NCBI RefSeq assembly: GCF_030253575.1
Contig: NC_080559.1
Coordinates: forward strand, 8,274,501-8,338,500
Origin: Rhododendron vialii
Taxonomy: Eukaryota; Streptophyta; Magnoliopsida; Ericales; Ericaceae
Reading direction: 5' to 3'
DNA length: 64,000 bases
The first letter of the stretch is position 1. Every line of letters begins with the position of its first letter. This document shows positions 22,305-32,984 of this stretch, piece after piece. The position numbers and the translations under genes are program-made. The notes below the pieces were generated by a model that saw nothing but the letters and a program-made list of their open reading frames with translations, did no database searches and was not told where the DNA came from.

Positions 22305-23546
22305 ATGGGTGAAATTGAAGTCCCTCCATTTTTCCTCTGCCCCATCTCTCTAGAGATGATGAAAGACCCCGTGACTATCCCCACCGGTATCACATACGAC
22401 CGCGAAAGCATCGAAAAATGGTTATTCACCCACAAGAACAAGAATTGTCCCGTAACCAAACAAGTCCTCTCCAATCCAGATCTAACCCCGAACCACAATC
22501 TCCGCCGTGTGATCCAATCTTGGTGCACCCTCAACGCATCCCACGGCATCGAACGCGTCCCAACCCCGAAGCCACCCGTCAACAAGTCCCAAATTATCAA
22601 GCTACTCAAGGACGCGAAGTCGCCCCAAATGCAAATTAAATGCTTGAAGAGGCTCAGATCCATCGCTTCCACCAGTGAAACGAACAAACGGTGCATAGAG
22701 TCCTCCGGTGGGGTTGACTTCTTAGCTTCCCTTGTCAAGAACAACAACACTAGTACTACTTCACTAGAAGCATGTGATCACGATGGGCTTGAATTCACAA
22801 AACCTAGTGATGAAGCCCTAAGCATAATCTTCTCTCTCCAACTATCCGAATCCGCCCTCAAATCCTTCAACACGAAAAACGGCGAATTCATCGAGTCGTT
22901 AATCAATGTATTGCAAGTCGGATGCTACGAGTCTCGAGCATATGCCGTGTTACTATTGAACTCGATTCTAGAAGTGGAGGAACCTGCGCAACTCGTAGCC
23001 TTGAAGCCCGAATTCTTCGTCGGGTTGGTCCAAATCTTGCACGATCAAATCTCTCCCAAGGCCTCCAAGGCGGCACTGCAGCTGCTAATCAACGTGGGGC
23101 CGTGGGGGCGAAACAAGCTGAAAGCAGCGGAAGCGGGCACGGTGAAAGTACTGGTCGATCTTCTGCTTGATTCTTCGGAGAAGAGGGCATGCGAGATGAT
23201 CTTAACGGCATTGGACCAGCTGTGCCAGTGCGCGGATGGGAGGGCGGAGCTGTTGAAGCACGGGGCCGGGTTAGCAGTCGTGTCGAAAAAGATACTCAGG
23301 GTTTCGAAGGTGGGGAGCGAACGGGCCGTGAGGATATTGCTTTCGATATCGAAGTATTCGGCGAGTCCTACGGTTGTTCAGGAAATGCTGCAGTTGGGTG
23401 TGGCGTCGAAGCTGTGTTTGGTGCTTCAAGTGGACAGTGGAAGCAAGGCCAAAGAGAAAGCAAGGGAGGTACTGAAGTTGCATGCTAGGGCTTGGAAGAA
23501 TTGTTCTTGTATTCCAATGGGTCTGCTTTCTTCCTATCCATCATGA
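22305..23546 (+). CDS. PUB23-like: U-box E3 ubiquitin ligase, PUB22/PUB23-type (U2)
   Basis: 413 residues, intronless, collinear with the U1 protein. The U-box core is intact (Cys12, Trp39); residue 43 is His instead of Asn in the stretch after the E2-binding helix. Distinctive changes are IIFSLQ, SFNTKNGEF and a VASKLCLVLQVDSG stretch near the C-terminus shared with U4. The start ATG directly follows the B-type leader. Predicted role as for U1: E3 ligase of the immunity/drought-related PUB22-PUB23-PUB24 group, by family inference. Full length and open, so no sign of decay. Confidence 0.95.
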   Translation: MGEIEVPPFFLCPISLEMMKDPVTIPTGITYDRESIEKWLFTHKNKNCPVTKQVLSNPDLTPNHNLRRVIQSWCTLNASHGIERVPTPKPPVNKSQIIKLLKDAKSPQMQIKCLKRLRSIASTSETNKRCIESSGGVDFLASLVKNNNTSTTSLEACDHDGLEFTKPSDEALSIIFSLQLSESALKSFNTKNGEFIESLINVLQVGCYESRAYAVLLLNSILEVEEPAQLVALKPEFFVGLVQILHDQISPKASKAALQLLINVGPWGRNKLKAAEAGTVKVLVDLLLDSSEKRACEMILTALDQLCQCADGRAELLKHGAGLAVVSKKILRVSKVGSERAVRILLSISKYSASPTVVQEMLQLGVASKLCLVLQVDSGSKAKEKAREVLKLHARAWKNCSCIPMGLLSSYPS

Positions 23547-23839
23547 TATTGAGATAGACAAAAAAATTCACTCCTTTTTCTTCTTTTTTGTTGGGTAAGT
23601 AGACAGACAGATATTTATTTGGGTACATATAAATTGTTTGAGCAATACCTATAATTAGAAAGTAGGACTGATTAATGATATATGGACAAAGATTAGATTC
23701 TATCTCTGATTTCTCTCTCTCTCTGACACACATACACACACAAACAAACAGTACGTACGCACAAATTTCCCAGATCTACTCCAGTTCCTGCAACAAGTAT
23801 GTGCTCGAGCAAAAATGGGAGGCAATGATTGTTGGTTGG

Positions 23840-23925
23840 TGGATGAAAGCTAAGTTTGAAATCAAGATATACTCAGTGGAGGACTTTAAATGCTTTCTAG
23901 GTGGTATTCGTAAACTGAAGCTTTA
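23840..23925 (+). mobile_element. Tiny LINE-derived insert in U2
   Basis: 86 bp coding for WMKAKFEIKIYSVEDF … RKLKL, the last 28 residues of a plant L1 ORF2 as seen at 61722-61808. It is flanked by a 16 bp repeat, aatgattgttggttgg (23824-23839) and aatgattggtggttgg (23926-23941). U4 has the empty site. It has neither a 3' UTR nor a poly(A) tail. Confidence 0.85.
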
Positions 23926-24306
23926 AATGATTGGTGGTTGGTTTTGGATGATCAACAGAAATGGCCACCCATTGGGGTACGATTTTTTTTGCCAATTTTG
24001 CCATTTTCGACGAATGGCTTGTGTGCAATTGGACTTGCTCTAATAAAGTAAAGCTCCACAAACAAGTGTTTCTATGCAGCATGCACGGTTCAGCACTTAG
24101 CTAGCTAGACATAAAATACTCCTATAAAATGACACATAAATAACCTACAACAGGTCATGGAGTACTTTAATTATAAGCGGAAGGATCCATACAGAAATAA
24201 TCAAGGGGGAGTTCCCCAAAATAGCTCAAGGCTGTTTTTTAGGGCAAAAACATCCACTTTAGTCCTTTTAATACCTTTAATATCATAGTATTTTTAGCAC
24301 TTTTTT

Positions 24307-24410
24307 TCGAAGCAAAACAGATTTATTAATCTTAATAAATGATTACAAAGATTAAAAGGATTAAGGGCACACCGGCATAAAGCAATCCAAGATCTACAAT
24401 TACTCCCTTG
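24307..24410 (-). mobile_element. LINE 3' tail, truncated copy in U2
   Basis: Sequence past TATTTTTAGCACTTT matches the start of the reverse-strand LINE tail at 53037. It stops matching at about 24410, where U2 joins unrelated spacer. The insertion therefore predates the block duplication, and a later breakpoint cut it here. Confidence 0.75.
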
Positions 24411-25224
24411 AATTACTATCCGAATATTCTACTATGGTTTTTTTTCTTTCCTCTGGGTTATTAAAAGATAGTGCATTGTCAAATACAATTACTCCCTTGA
24501 ATTATTATAAGCATTGGAAAAAGTCAGGTTGAATGTGTTCCACATTTAGCCCCACCCTAGCTCTTGACTCTGGAGTGCGATGGAGGTGCATTAAAAATAG
24601 CTTTAGTTTGAATATCGCTGCCTGAATCATCATTTTTTTTTATGTAAATGATAAAGACCTTCATATCGGATATCTTAAAAGTCCCTTTACTAAATTGATA
24701 AAAATTGTTTTCTACGAACACGTACAAGAAATATAGTATATAGCTTAATATAACAATGCAAGCTATCGCGCAACGACCAACCAATTAAAAAATAAATTGC
24801 AGCACCTGACACGGCCAAATATTGATTTTGAGACTTAGAAAAACTTGTTTTTAGAATCAATTTCCTTTGAAGAAGATTACATGGTAGCTTGGACCATTGC
24901 CAGGTACACCAAAATAGGTAATTATAACCATATATAATAACCACAATAGTAATCATGAAAATAATTTTTGCCGTTCAAAAATAATACTAATATTGGAGTA
25001 TATATGTTAGCTTGGACCATTGCCATCGTACACCAAAATAGGTAATTATAATAATATATAATAGCCACAATAGTTGCCGTTCAAAAAAAAAAATAGCAAT
25101 AATGATATATAACAACTAATGCCAATAATAATAGTAATATATTAATATAGCCGCATAGAATCAACCTCCCTTTGCAGGGTTGGATATATAAGCTCATAGC
25201 ATTATTTATATCAAATCACTAATA
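24411..25224. other. Spacer, no gene seen; local duplication
   Basis: AT-rich. A segment of about 65 bp (TAGCTTGGACCATTGCCA … CCACAATAGT) occurs at 24890-24952 and again at 25010-25075, an imperfect direct duplication. Confidence 0.55.
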
Positions 25225-25460
25225 CTCCCTCCATCCCTAAATAAATGTCCATGTTATTATTTCAGACATTTAAAAAAATCATTTATATCTTCTAAAATAT
25301 ATTATTTTTTATGCAAAAATGATCTTATTTGATAGATCTTAATTGATTTTATTATACAACATTTTGAAAATTATGAAAAACGGTATAAATTAAAACATAA
25401 AACTAATTTAAAAAAATTTGGAAAAAGTGAAACTGGACATTTATTTAGGGACGGAGGAAG
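25225..25460. mobile_element. Stowaway MITE
   Basis: 236 bp with ends CTCCCTCCATCCCTAAATAA and the complement of TTATTTAGGGACGGAGGAAG, between TA dinucleotides (25223-25224 and 25461-25462). Non-coding. Confidence 0.9.
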
Positions 25461-26004
25461 TAACTACTAATAATGAGTGGAGTACTATTAAAACCTCATC
25501 CCACACTCCACAGCATTGTTGGTTCATGTTATAGGTGGCCCTGTTCCAGAACTCAAAATAAGTATTTATTTTTTAAGAAGGTAATTTCAAGCTAAAAAAT
25601 AATGTATTTACGCAAATAATGTTTTTAGCAATATGAATCTTATTTGATAGATTTTATCGATATCTTTTATACGGTGCAAAAAAATTGAAAAATTATTTAG
25701 AGTATGTAGAGTCCACATGTGGGTCCACACATAATATTATATGTATAGTCTACATGTACGTGAAAAATTGTGTTTGAATTATTATGTAAGTATCATTTTT
25801 GTTTTTTATGAAGGTAAACTGCCTTTAATGTTATCTAAAAGTGTTATTGATTTTCTTGCTTTGACCACCGTATTCCCCGTGAGAATTGCTGACTGGTAAG
25901 AGAACGAAGACCAATCCCATTCTCTCACCACGAATTTTCCACACAGTCTCTCTCTCTCTCTCTCCTGGCTAGTGGAGTATGTTATTAATAAATAAAGAGA
26001 GCTG

Positions 26005-26369
26005 CTACACACACAGCAGATCTGTGCACAGATTTTGTTATGGGGCCCACCACGGGTCTCACACAAATCATCCGAGCCGTGCATTAAATGTAAAACATTT
26101 TTTCAAGGGTCTCCGTAAAAAATAAGCTCAATCCGATATCTATAGGTGCTTCATCCAACCATCTAACTTTTCATTCAGATTTTCGAATAATGAAAAGTTA
26201 TATGATTGGATCGAATACCTATAGGTATCGGATTGAGTTTATTTTTTACGTGGGCCCTTGAAAAAATGTTTTACATTTAATAAACGGTTCGAATGATTTG
26301 TGTGGGACCCATGGTGGGCCCCACAACAAAATCTGTGCACAATCTGTGCACCGATTGCTGTGTGTGTAG
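26005..26369. mobile_element. Fold-back MITE upstream of the PUB24-type gene
   Basis: About 365 bp, with ends CTACACACACAGCA and its complement and nearly full-length complementary arms (gtgcacagatttTGTT, GGGCCCACCA, AAAACATTTTTTCAAGG, CCTATAGGT at the centre). A related, shorter fold-back lies at 355-590 and 36165-36385. It ends about 240 bp before the ATG at 26610. No clear target-site duplication. Confidence 0.7.
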
Positions 26370-26609
26370 ACTTTCTGATAAATAAAAGCCGCATTCTCTT
26401 ACCAGTGCCAACCAACAGCTGCTCCTCCTTCCACACCGAATCATTAACTTCCATTTTTATCCATCTTTTTTTGCTCACACCAAGTACTGATCTAGCTACT
26501 ACTTCATTCGTACCCACAAAGACATGAAATATATTATAGTCTAAAACTCGATATTCCACTTTTTTTCAACTTCTTAAATACCTTCCAATTTGCAGTAAGA
26601 AAAACATTC

Positions 26610-27330
26610 ATGTCAATGGAAGATATTGAAATTCCTCAGTACTTCATCTGTCCTATTTCTCTCCAGATCATGAAAGACCCGGTGACCGCGATAACCGGCA
26701 TAACCTACGACCGGGAGAGCATCGAGCACTGGGTATTCCAAGCCAACAACACCACTTGTCCGGTCACCAAACAGCCCCTGACCCCGACGTACTCCGACCT
26801 CACCCCGAACCACACCCTCCGCCGCCTGATCCAATCATGGTGCACCCAAAACGCCGTCGACCGCATCCCCACCCCGAAGCCGCCTCTTGACAAGCCCCGC
26901 GTCGTCGGCCTCCTTAACGACCTCCGGTGTCCGAAGCTGCAGATGAAGACACTGAGAAAGCTGGAGTTTTTCGCGGTGGAGCACGAGAGGAACTGGAAAT
27001 GTATGGTCGAGGCGGGCGTTGGCAGGGCCATGGCGTCGTATATCGTGAGCTGCTACGAGAGGAAAGAGACGGCGGGGATCGAAGAAGCGCTGAGCGTTTT
27101 CAATTTGGTTCGGAGCACGTCTTCGGAAGTGAGGGTGCTGGTTAGTGCGAACGATGATCGGATTATCGAGGCGTTGGTGTGGGTTTTAGGGTTGGATGTT
27201 GATAATTGCGTGACCTTCAAAAGCCATGCGGTTATGGTGCTGAAAACCATAATTGGAAAGGCGAGTTCAAGTGTTGTTGAGAGGCTCAAGCCCGGGTTCT
27301 TCGATAGGATTGTTGGTGTTTTAAAACAAG
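26610..27330 (+). CDS. PUB24-like: U-box E3 ubiquitin ligase, PUB24-type, exon 1
   Basis: Exon 1 encodes 240 residues plus one base. It has an N-terminal U-box (YFICPISLQIMKDPV … CPVTKQPL … LTPNHTLRRLIQSWC) and the first ARM-like helices, ending FDRIVGVLKQ. The donor is CAAG|GTATGT at 27331 (phase 1). Two in-frame ATGs (26610, 26616) are possible; the second aligns with the paralogues' start. The joined protein is 401 residues. It is clearly diverged from the five neighbours and closest to PUB24 by the YFICPISL, SPTADDRA and CIDIT motifs. In Arabidopsis PUB24 works with PUB22/23 to restrain immunity; the same role here is inference. Confidence 0.9.
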
Positions 27331-27342
27331 GTATGTACATGT

Positions 27343-27505
27343 TTTTTTTTTTGAAAAGTATTACAAAGATTAAACGGATCAAAGGCACATCGGCAAAAAG
27401 TGCCACACGAGAATCAAAACTCAAAAAAGGCAAGATACCAACCGAAAAACTCCACAACAAAAGGCCAAACATCCTAAACAAAACAACCACCAAACGCCCT
27501 GATAG
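27343..27505 (-). mobile_element. LINE 3' tail in intron
   Basis: After a T run the sequence reads attacaaagattaaacggat and ggcacatcggcaaaaag, like the tail at 53037-53170. It is the reverse complement of a LINE 3' UTR. ACATGTT flanks both sides (about 27337 and 27507), a likely short target duplication. Confidence 0.55.
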
Positions 27506-28069
27506 ACATGTTGGAAATTTATGATTCTAACTTTTGTCATTTTATTTCATTTTCTTATCTGATTGAAGGAAGATTTTGATATCAGGATATATTTATATGT
27601 CTAAACGGGGTTTGGCCTACCTTTTATAGTTGAATTATTTTTCATCACAAGATTTTCCTCTTTTCGGAACTTTGGGTAATTTGTATTAAACTTTTTAAAA
27701 TTTTATTTAAACTTTTTGTCATTTTACTTTTTGGTTTCTTGTTGAGATCGATTAATGAATGGTTCTAAAGAAGTGGACACGAATACTAACGAAAGCGCAA
27801 AAAAGATGGAAATTTTATCAGAACTTAATCAAATGGAATACTAGTAAAGTTAGGCCAAATGGCCCTCTTAGGTTGCAACTGTTGCATTGAGATTAATCAA
27901 TAAATCGACATGTTTTCCAATATTGAGCGTTACCATATGAAAAATGTTTCTTAGAATTCTTCCGATAATCCCAGAATTAGGGCTATAAATACTACTTCAA
28001 TTCAATTTGCAATTCTCCATATTGTCCTTAATTGGGCATCAGTATTTAATTTAGGAGTAAACTAGGGAT

Positions 28070-28400
28070 GACAAAGGGATCGGGGTGGGGTGGATATTAC
28101 TAATATATCCCCGTTCCCTTTTTTTTTATCGGCAATAGAGTTTTATTAACTCGACAAATGGTACATTGAGAAGGCCATGCTCCAGATACAAGAAAAACTT
28201 AAATTATAGAAAAGGCCATAAGAAAAGGAAAAAATACATCCAATGATAGTTCCAGAACCTATCTCTTCCATTCCCGTTCCCGTCCTGATCTCTGAGGGTA
28301 CGTACCCGCCATTGCCGACCCAGATGGGAAAAGGGGATCCAAACCCATAAAAAATTCGGAACCCAAAAATCGATCTTATTGTGATCACTTTTTACATGAA
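28070..28400. repeat. MITE-like repeat with nested insert
   Basis: It starts GGGATGACAAAGGGATCGGG and has CCCGTTCCC twice (about 28110 and 28270) around a reverse LINE-tail-like stretch (tttttttatcggcaatagag). It ends with a CC-rich, name-like arm (GGGGATCCAAACCC). Family uncertain. Confidence 0.35.
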
Positions 28401-28573
28401 ACTTGGTTCATTTATTAAGCTATCCAAACAAGTAAACCGGAATTTACAGCAGCGGAGCCTAGATAAATGGATGGAATTTTAGTGCTCAAAGGGACATGCC
28501 TCAATGCCTTAATTTCTCAGCAACAATTGGAAAGATTCCCTGGTGCAGCATGAACTCATGGAGTTGTACACAG

Positions 28574-28609
<36 letters not shown>

Positions 28610-28767
28610 TGATGTAAGTTAGGGCAGATATGAGGCGGAGATTGGGACAAGGATATGTAAAACTACCTCCAAACCCTCAGAATAGATACAAGGGCTAGGG
28701 GTATAGAGAATTCTAACACAATAAACACAACACCCGTGGCAGAGTTATGAATCAGCCTTGGCGGGTG

Positions 28768-29363
28768 TGTTGGGAAAATTCGGCAATAAATTCTAAATTC
28801 CAGAAAACAATTTCATTGATAACTTACAATTACATGATTGAACAAATACATATTACATAAGCAATAGACAGATTATAGAGAACGAAATAGAATTTGTTTG
28901 GATCGAAACCGAGTCCTGTATGATACCACAGTCTCCTTTAAGAAAGATTTGCCACCTACCGTAGGTGCTGTAGGTTGCGTCGGCAACTTCCTCTCAGGGT
29001 TGGCTCGGCTAAACCGCAAGCCGTCGGAACACCGCAGTCGATCGCCTTGGCGAATTAACTACTACATGTCTCTCTCTCTCTCTCATACAAAGAACGAATT
29101 TCAGAGCTCTCAGAGTTGGGGAATTTCCTAGTGCAGAATAAAGAATGGACTGCTTATTATATACAGCTCTGGAGTCTCTGTAACAGCTAGGAAATAAATA
29201 TGAGAAATTGATTTCTCAGCCTTAAATAGGGGAGAACCAATATACAAAACTGCCAGAGTAAATAGCAGGTGCAAATGCCAGCATTAACCTCTATTCATAG
29301 GGCATTATTCTGCCAAAAACTGTTGAAAAATTATCATTCATTAATTCTGAAAATTTTTCAACA
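28768..29363 (-). repeat. LTR of a reverse-strand copia remnant
   Basis: On the reverse strand it runs TGTTGAAAAATTTTC … TTTTCCCAACA, 596 bp. It is preceded by the purine tract CATGGGGGCAAT (29364-29375) and, further upstream, by RNase H sequence. That order identifies it as the 3' LTR. Confidence 0.8.
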
Positions 29364-30004
29364 ATTGCCCCCATGAATGAAATTGACAGGCATACTAACG
29401 CAGAGTACAAAGCTGACTCGAAGAGAGAGACAACGAATAATTCCTGCATAGGATAGGTGGCTTTTGGCCTGAAATCTTCTCTTGTGATAGCTTATCGGGT
29501 TTACTGGCAAAACCAGTGTACGATCCCGCTTTGAATTGTTCCGCCGCTGATGTAAACTGAGACAACAGACGTCACACAGAACTTCTCCTGACGTAGATCA
29601 GTTCTCACTGTTGGGTTCATTTTGGTCATGACACCCCTTTTCTAGTTTTGCAAGTTTTTTCTCGAGAATTTCGTCACAATTCTCAAAGAAGCGGCCCCAC
29701 TTCATACTAACATAGGTGACCTTCCTATCAAGGGTATCCTGCTATACCCCGCCTGGCAACCCAGTGCATAGAAGTCATTTAAAGCAATACTTAACCTCTT
29801 CCCATTTGTAGGTATCACTGTTCTTTACCATGGGAATGGATAGGAGACTGAGTCTCCTCAGTGATCGTTCTCGACTACTTGCGAAAGATAGTCTCATTGC
29901 ACCTAGATCTTGGGATCTCTAGTCAACTAGGTTGGCTACCCCCGTTGTAACTATGAGCGTAGTGGCTTTAGCCCCACCCCTTTCGATTCTTGCTTAACTA
30001 GCTC

Positions 30005-30044
30005 TCAATTTAACCCTTTGGTTAGCAGATCTGCAATATTAATT

Positions 30045-30088
<44 letters not shown>

Positions 30089-30113
30089 TTGCCTAATGGT
30101 ATTATGTCTACGT

Positions 30114-30148
<35 letters not shown>

Positions 30149-30499
30149 TTGTGCTCTATTAATTGCAGATTGACTGTCGTAATGGATACTAATTGCTGAC
30201 ACAAGTTTCAGCCATCTTTGAATATCCTCCAAAAACTGACGGAGTCACTCGGCCTCCTCAGACGCTTTATCTAGAGCAATAAACTCTGATTCCATCGTTG
30301 AATGTGCTATACAAGTTTGTTTGGAGGTTTTTCAAGAAACAGCTGCACCACAAAGTATAAAGACATATCCACTTGTGGATTTTGAATCCTTCATATCTGA
30401 TATCCAGTTTGCATCATAATATCCTTCCAGTACTATTGGATATCTGGTGTAGTGCAGCTCTAAATCACGAGTATACCTCAAATAGTGCAGAACCCTAAC
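30005..30499 (-). pseudogene. Copia RNase H remnant, C-terminal part
   Basis: Reverse-strand pieces read [20 protein letters not shown], then GYYDANW and STSGYVF, then DSQSAINRAQSNMYNGKSRH to LLTKGLN and a stop at 30005. These are copia RNase H motifs. A break near 30240-30330 puts the halves in different frames. It is interrupted on its upstream side by the element at 30500-31630. Confidence 0.88.
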
Positions 30500-30519
30500 T
30501 GTTGGTCCAAATAGCAACC

Positions 30520-30552
<33 letters not shown>

Positions 30553-31630
30553 GGGAATTGGGTATCTCAAATATAATGCGAAATTTAAAAAACTAATTGA
30601 CTGATTATTCAATATATTCTACCACAACTTGTTATTCAATAATATATCAATTTACTCATGCGATATAGATATGCAAAACTGAAAGTAAAGAGAGTAGGGA
30701 AGAGAAAATCGAACGCAAGGATTTATAGTGGTTTGGTCCGTAACTTCACGGCCTAGTCCACTCCCCAAGTGTCCAACTCGGGATTTGCTGCACTATCTCC
30801 AATAGTTACAATCTTCTAGCTTCGCGGGTGCTAGACAACTTTTACAACGAGCAATCTATTCCCAATCGCTCCGACTAATTTTGACTCCGGTGCTAGTCAC
30901 ACCTAACCCAACTAGTTTTGACTCCGGTGCTAGCAACACTTAACTCCAAGTGATTTTCTCTCCAAAATCACTCACAAAAATATTTAACTCTTACAAGAGT
31001 ATAAGTAAGGGTGTACAATCCCTTTTACAATTTTTGGCTCAAGAACAACACTCAAACTAATATTCAAGATGTATGCGCCGAGTCGACAGATAAAGAGAGA
31101 TAAATGCAGATTTTTTTCTTCAAGCTTTTCTGTCTCTTTTCTTCTTCTTACTTTCTTCTATTTAAGCTCGGAGTGAATGATATGAATGAAGGAGGCTCCA
31201 CTAGCCGTTGGAGCAAATAATGCCACCAACAAATCTTCCATTTGATTGTTTCCTTTTTTCAACTTTGAAACCAAAAATCCACTTCCTCAATGAATCCACA
31301 ACTAGCCGTTAAAACCATTTAGGCAGCCACATTCCACTTGAGAAGTTCCATAAAATCATGCCACCAATAATTCCATCCATTTGTATCAATCTCTAGCCAA
31401 TTAAGTTAGGAGAAGATTTGTCTTTAATCTTCCTCCTTTGAATTTATCTTGGCTATTGAAGATAGTGATTTGGTGTAGCAATGTTTCTAGTGTACTTCAA
31501 CCAAATCCTACAAAATAAACAAGAATTTAAATGAGTATCAAATATCACAATATTAATTATATTTCAATTCCAATATGTTTTGTTATCATCAAAATCAATA
31601 AGGTATTCTATAGAAACGTTTGGGCTAACA
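30500..31630. mobile_element. Solo LTR nested in copia RNase H
   Basis: 1131 bp, TGTTGGTCC … GGGCTAACA, with the 5 bp duplication CTAAC (30495-30499 and 31631-31635). Removing it rejoins reverse-strand codons for [12 protein letters not shown] without a gap. It has no coding and holds a G homopolymer of about 29 bases at 30523-30551. Lineage not determined. Confidence 0.82.
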
Positions 31631-31635
31631 CTAAC

Positions 31636-31765
31636 TATTGCCTTCCACTGATCACGACCTGGATTACTCGTGTATCTGCTCAGTCTGCTAACTGAATAAG
31701 CTATATCGGACCTTGTATAACTCATCAGGTACATCAGGCTCCCAATTATCTGAGAATACTCTAAT
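31636..31765 (-). pseudogene. Copia RT/RNase H linker remnant
   Basis: Reverse strand: [20 protein letters not shown], then [18 protein letters not shown]. This is the conserved stretch between copia reverse transcriptase and RNase H, continuous with 30499 across the nested LTR. Sequence upstream of it is not recognisable. Confidence 0.88.
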
Positions 31766-32406
31766 TAAGATATAATGACCCACACCAGCTTATCTGCTAA
31801 CCCCTAACCTAACTACGTGACTTAAAACATTAACCTCGAGTTAATAATAGCTGGTGGGCCTTTCTTTATATACAACATAATTTTCCTCTAACTTTCCCAT
31901 GTGCGATTATGCAACAAATGAGGTAAAAACGCTTTCAAAGAACGTCTTCTTCTCATGCATCTTATAATCAATTTCAAATACTTTCTTCGTCCCAAGAAGC
32001 TAGTCTCTACCAGGAAAAAAGACTTGTGCTTAGGTTTAAGGATTTTGGGTTTTGGGTTTAGGGTTCCCAAATAAACTACTTATGTGCTTAAGTTTTTACC
32101 AAATCAAAGATCCCATTTAATTTTCTAACTCCGTGACAAAATAAAATAAAAATGTTATGATCGGAAAATTGCATGTCTTCTTGTTGTAGACTACTTTTGC
32201 ATGACAGAGGGACTGGGAGTATTTAATTTGTCTCATGCTTTTATCTAGTTACATGCATTATTAGTTTATGTTCATTAATCATTCACTCATTCAATGAGTT
32301 TAATTGTTTTTTTTTTGACAAGAATGAGTTTAATTGTTGATCTATAAGTTTATTCGAAAAAGTATAATCCACACGTACATCTAAAAAGTTACGTAATTAT
32401 AATCAG

Positions 32407-32891
32407 GGATCACTCAACAAGGGAAAAATGCAGCCTTGCAAATCATGCTAGACACTTCTCCATGGGGAAGAAACAAGATAATGCTGGTCGAATCCGGGGC
32501 AGTTTTCGAGCTCATCGAGCTGGAGTTAAGTTTTCCAGAAAGGAGAACAAGTGAATTAGTTCTTGGAATTCTATTCCACTTGTGTTCTTGTGCTGACGGG
32601 AGGGAGAAACTCACGAGCCACGCGGCTGGAATCGCGGTGGTCACGAAGCGGCTTCTGAATGTTTCTCCGACGGCCGACGACAGAGCCATGTTGATTCTCT
32701 CGCTGATATGTAGATTTTCCGGGTCGTATTCAGTTTTTCAGGAGATGTTGAAGGTTGGGACATTTTCAAAGTTGTGTTTAGTTCTTCAAGGTGATTGTGC
32801 CTGTTACCTGAAAGACAAGGCCAAGGAAATCCTTAGGGCACACTGTGATGTATTGAAGGATTCTCGTTGCATTGATATTACAGCTCTATAA
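32407..32891 (+). CDS. PUB24-like: U-box E3 ubiquitin ligase, PUB24-type, exon 2
   Basis: 160 residues completing the ARM-like C-terminal half: AALQIMLDTSPWGRNK, GAVFELIELELSFPE, then AGIAVVTKRLLNVSPTADDR and a C-terminus CIDITAL with TAA at 32889-32891. Residue for residue it aligns with the AALQLLINVGPWGRNKLKAA half of the five intronless paralogues. The reading frame is intact, so the gene may be functional if the intron is spliced. Just after the stop, the CCTGAGGG/CCCGAAGG and ATTGATaTTACA(G/A)CTCTATAA stretch is tandemly repeated (32871-32940). Confidence 0.9.
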
Positions 32892-32984
32892 CCCTGAGGG
32901 ATGGTGCAGTTGCATTGATGTTACAACTCTATAACCCCGAAGGAATCCACTTTTTGATGTCCCGAATTCGTCTCTCCTGTACTG

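Larger units (their letters stand above)
17350..24410 (+). repeat. Segmental-duplication unit U2 (B-type)
   Basis: It starts at the atagTATTTTTAGCAC boundary shared with U4 (46520) and U5 (53656) and aligns through the PUB gene to a LINE tail cut off at about 24410. Closest to U4. U2-specific features are a Stowaway at 17880-18115 and a small LINE-derived insert at 23840-23925. Confidence 0.9.
27331..32406 (+). other. 5.08 kb intron of the PUB24-type gene
   Basis: GTATGT at the donor and AATCAG at the acceptor give a phase-1 intron. Joining them yields GGG ATC ACT CAA, matching the position between the ILHDQ and SKAALQL segments of the intronless paralogues, with no loss of frame. The intron holds a LINE tail, an LTR and pol remnant of a reverse-strand copia element, and a nested solo LTR. 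Its boundaries were inferred by protein continuity, not from transcripts. Confidence 0.85.

Noticed and set aside
30523-30551. G-quadruplex regulatory element
   Set aside because: A pure G run of this length next to a low-complexity region is more likely slippage or an assembly artefact; nothing else supports a function.
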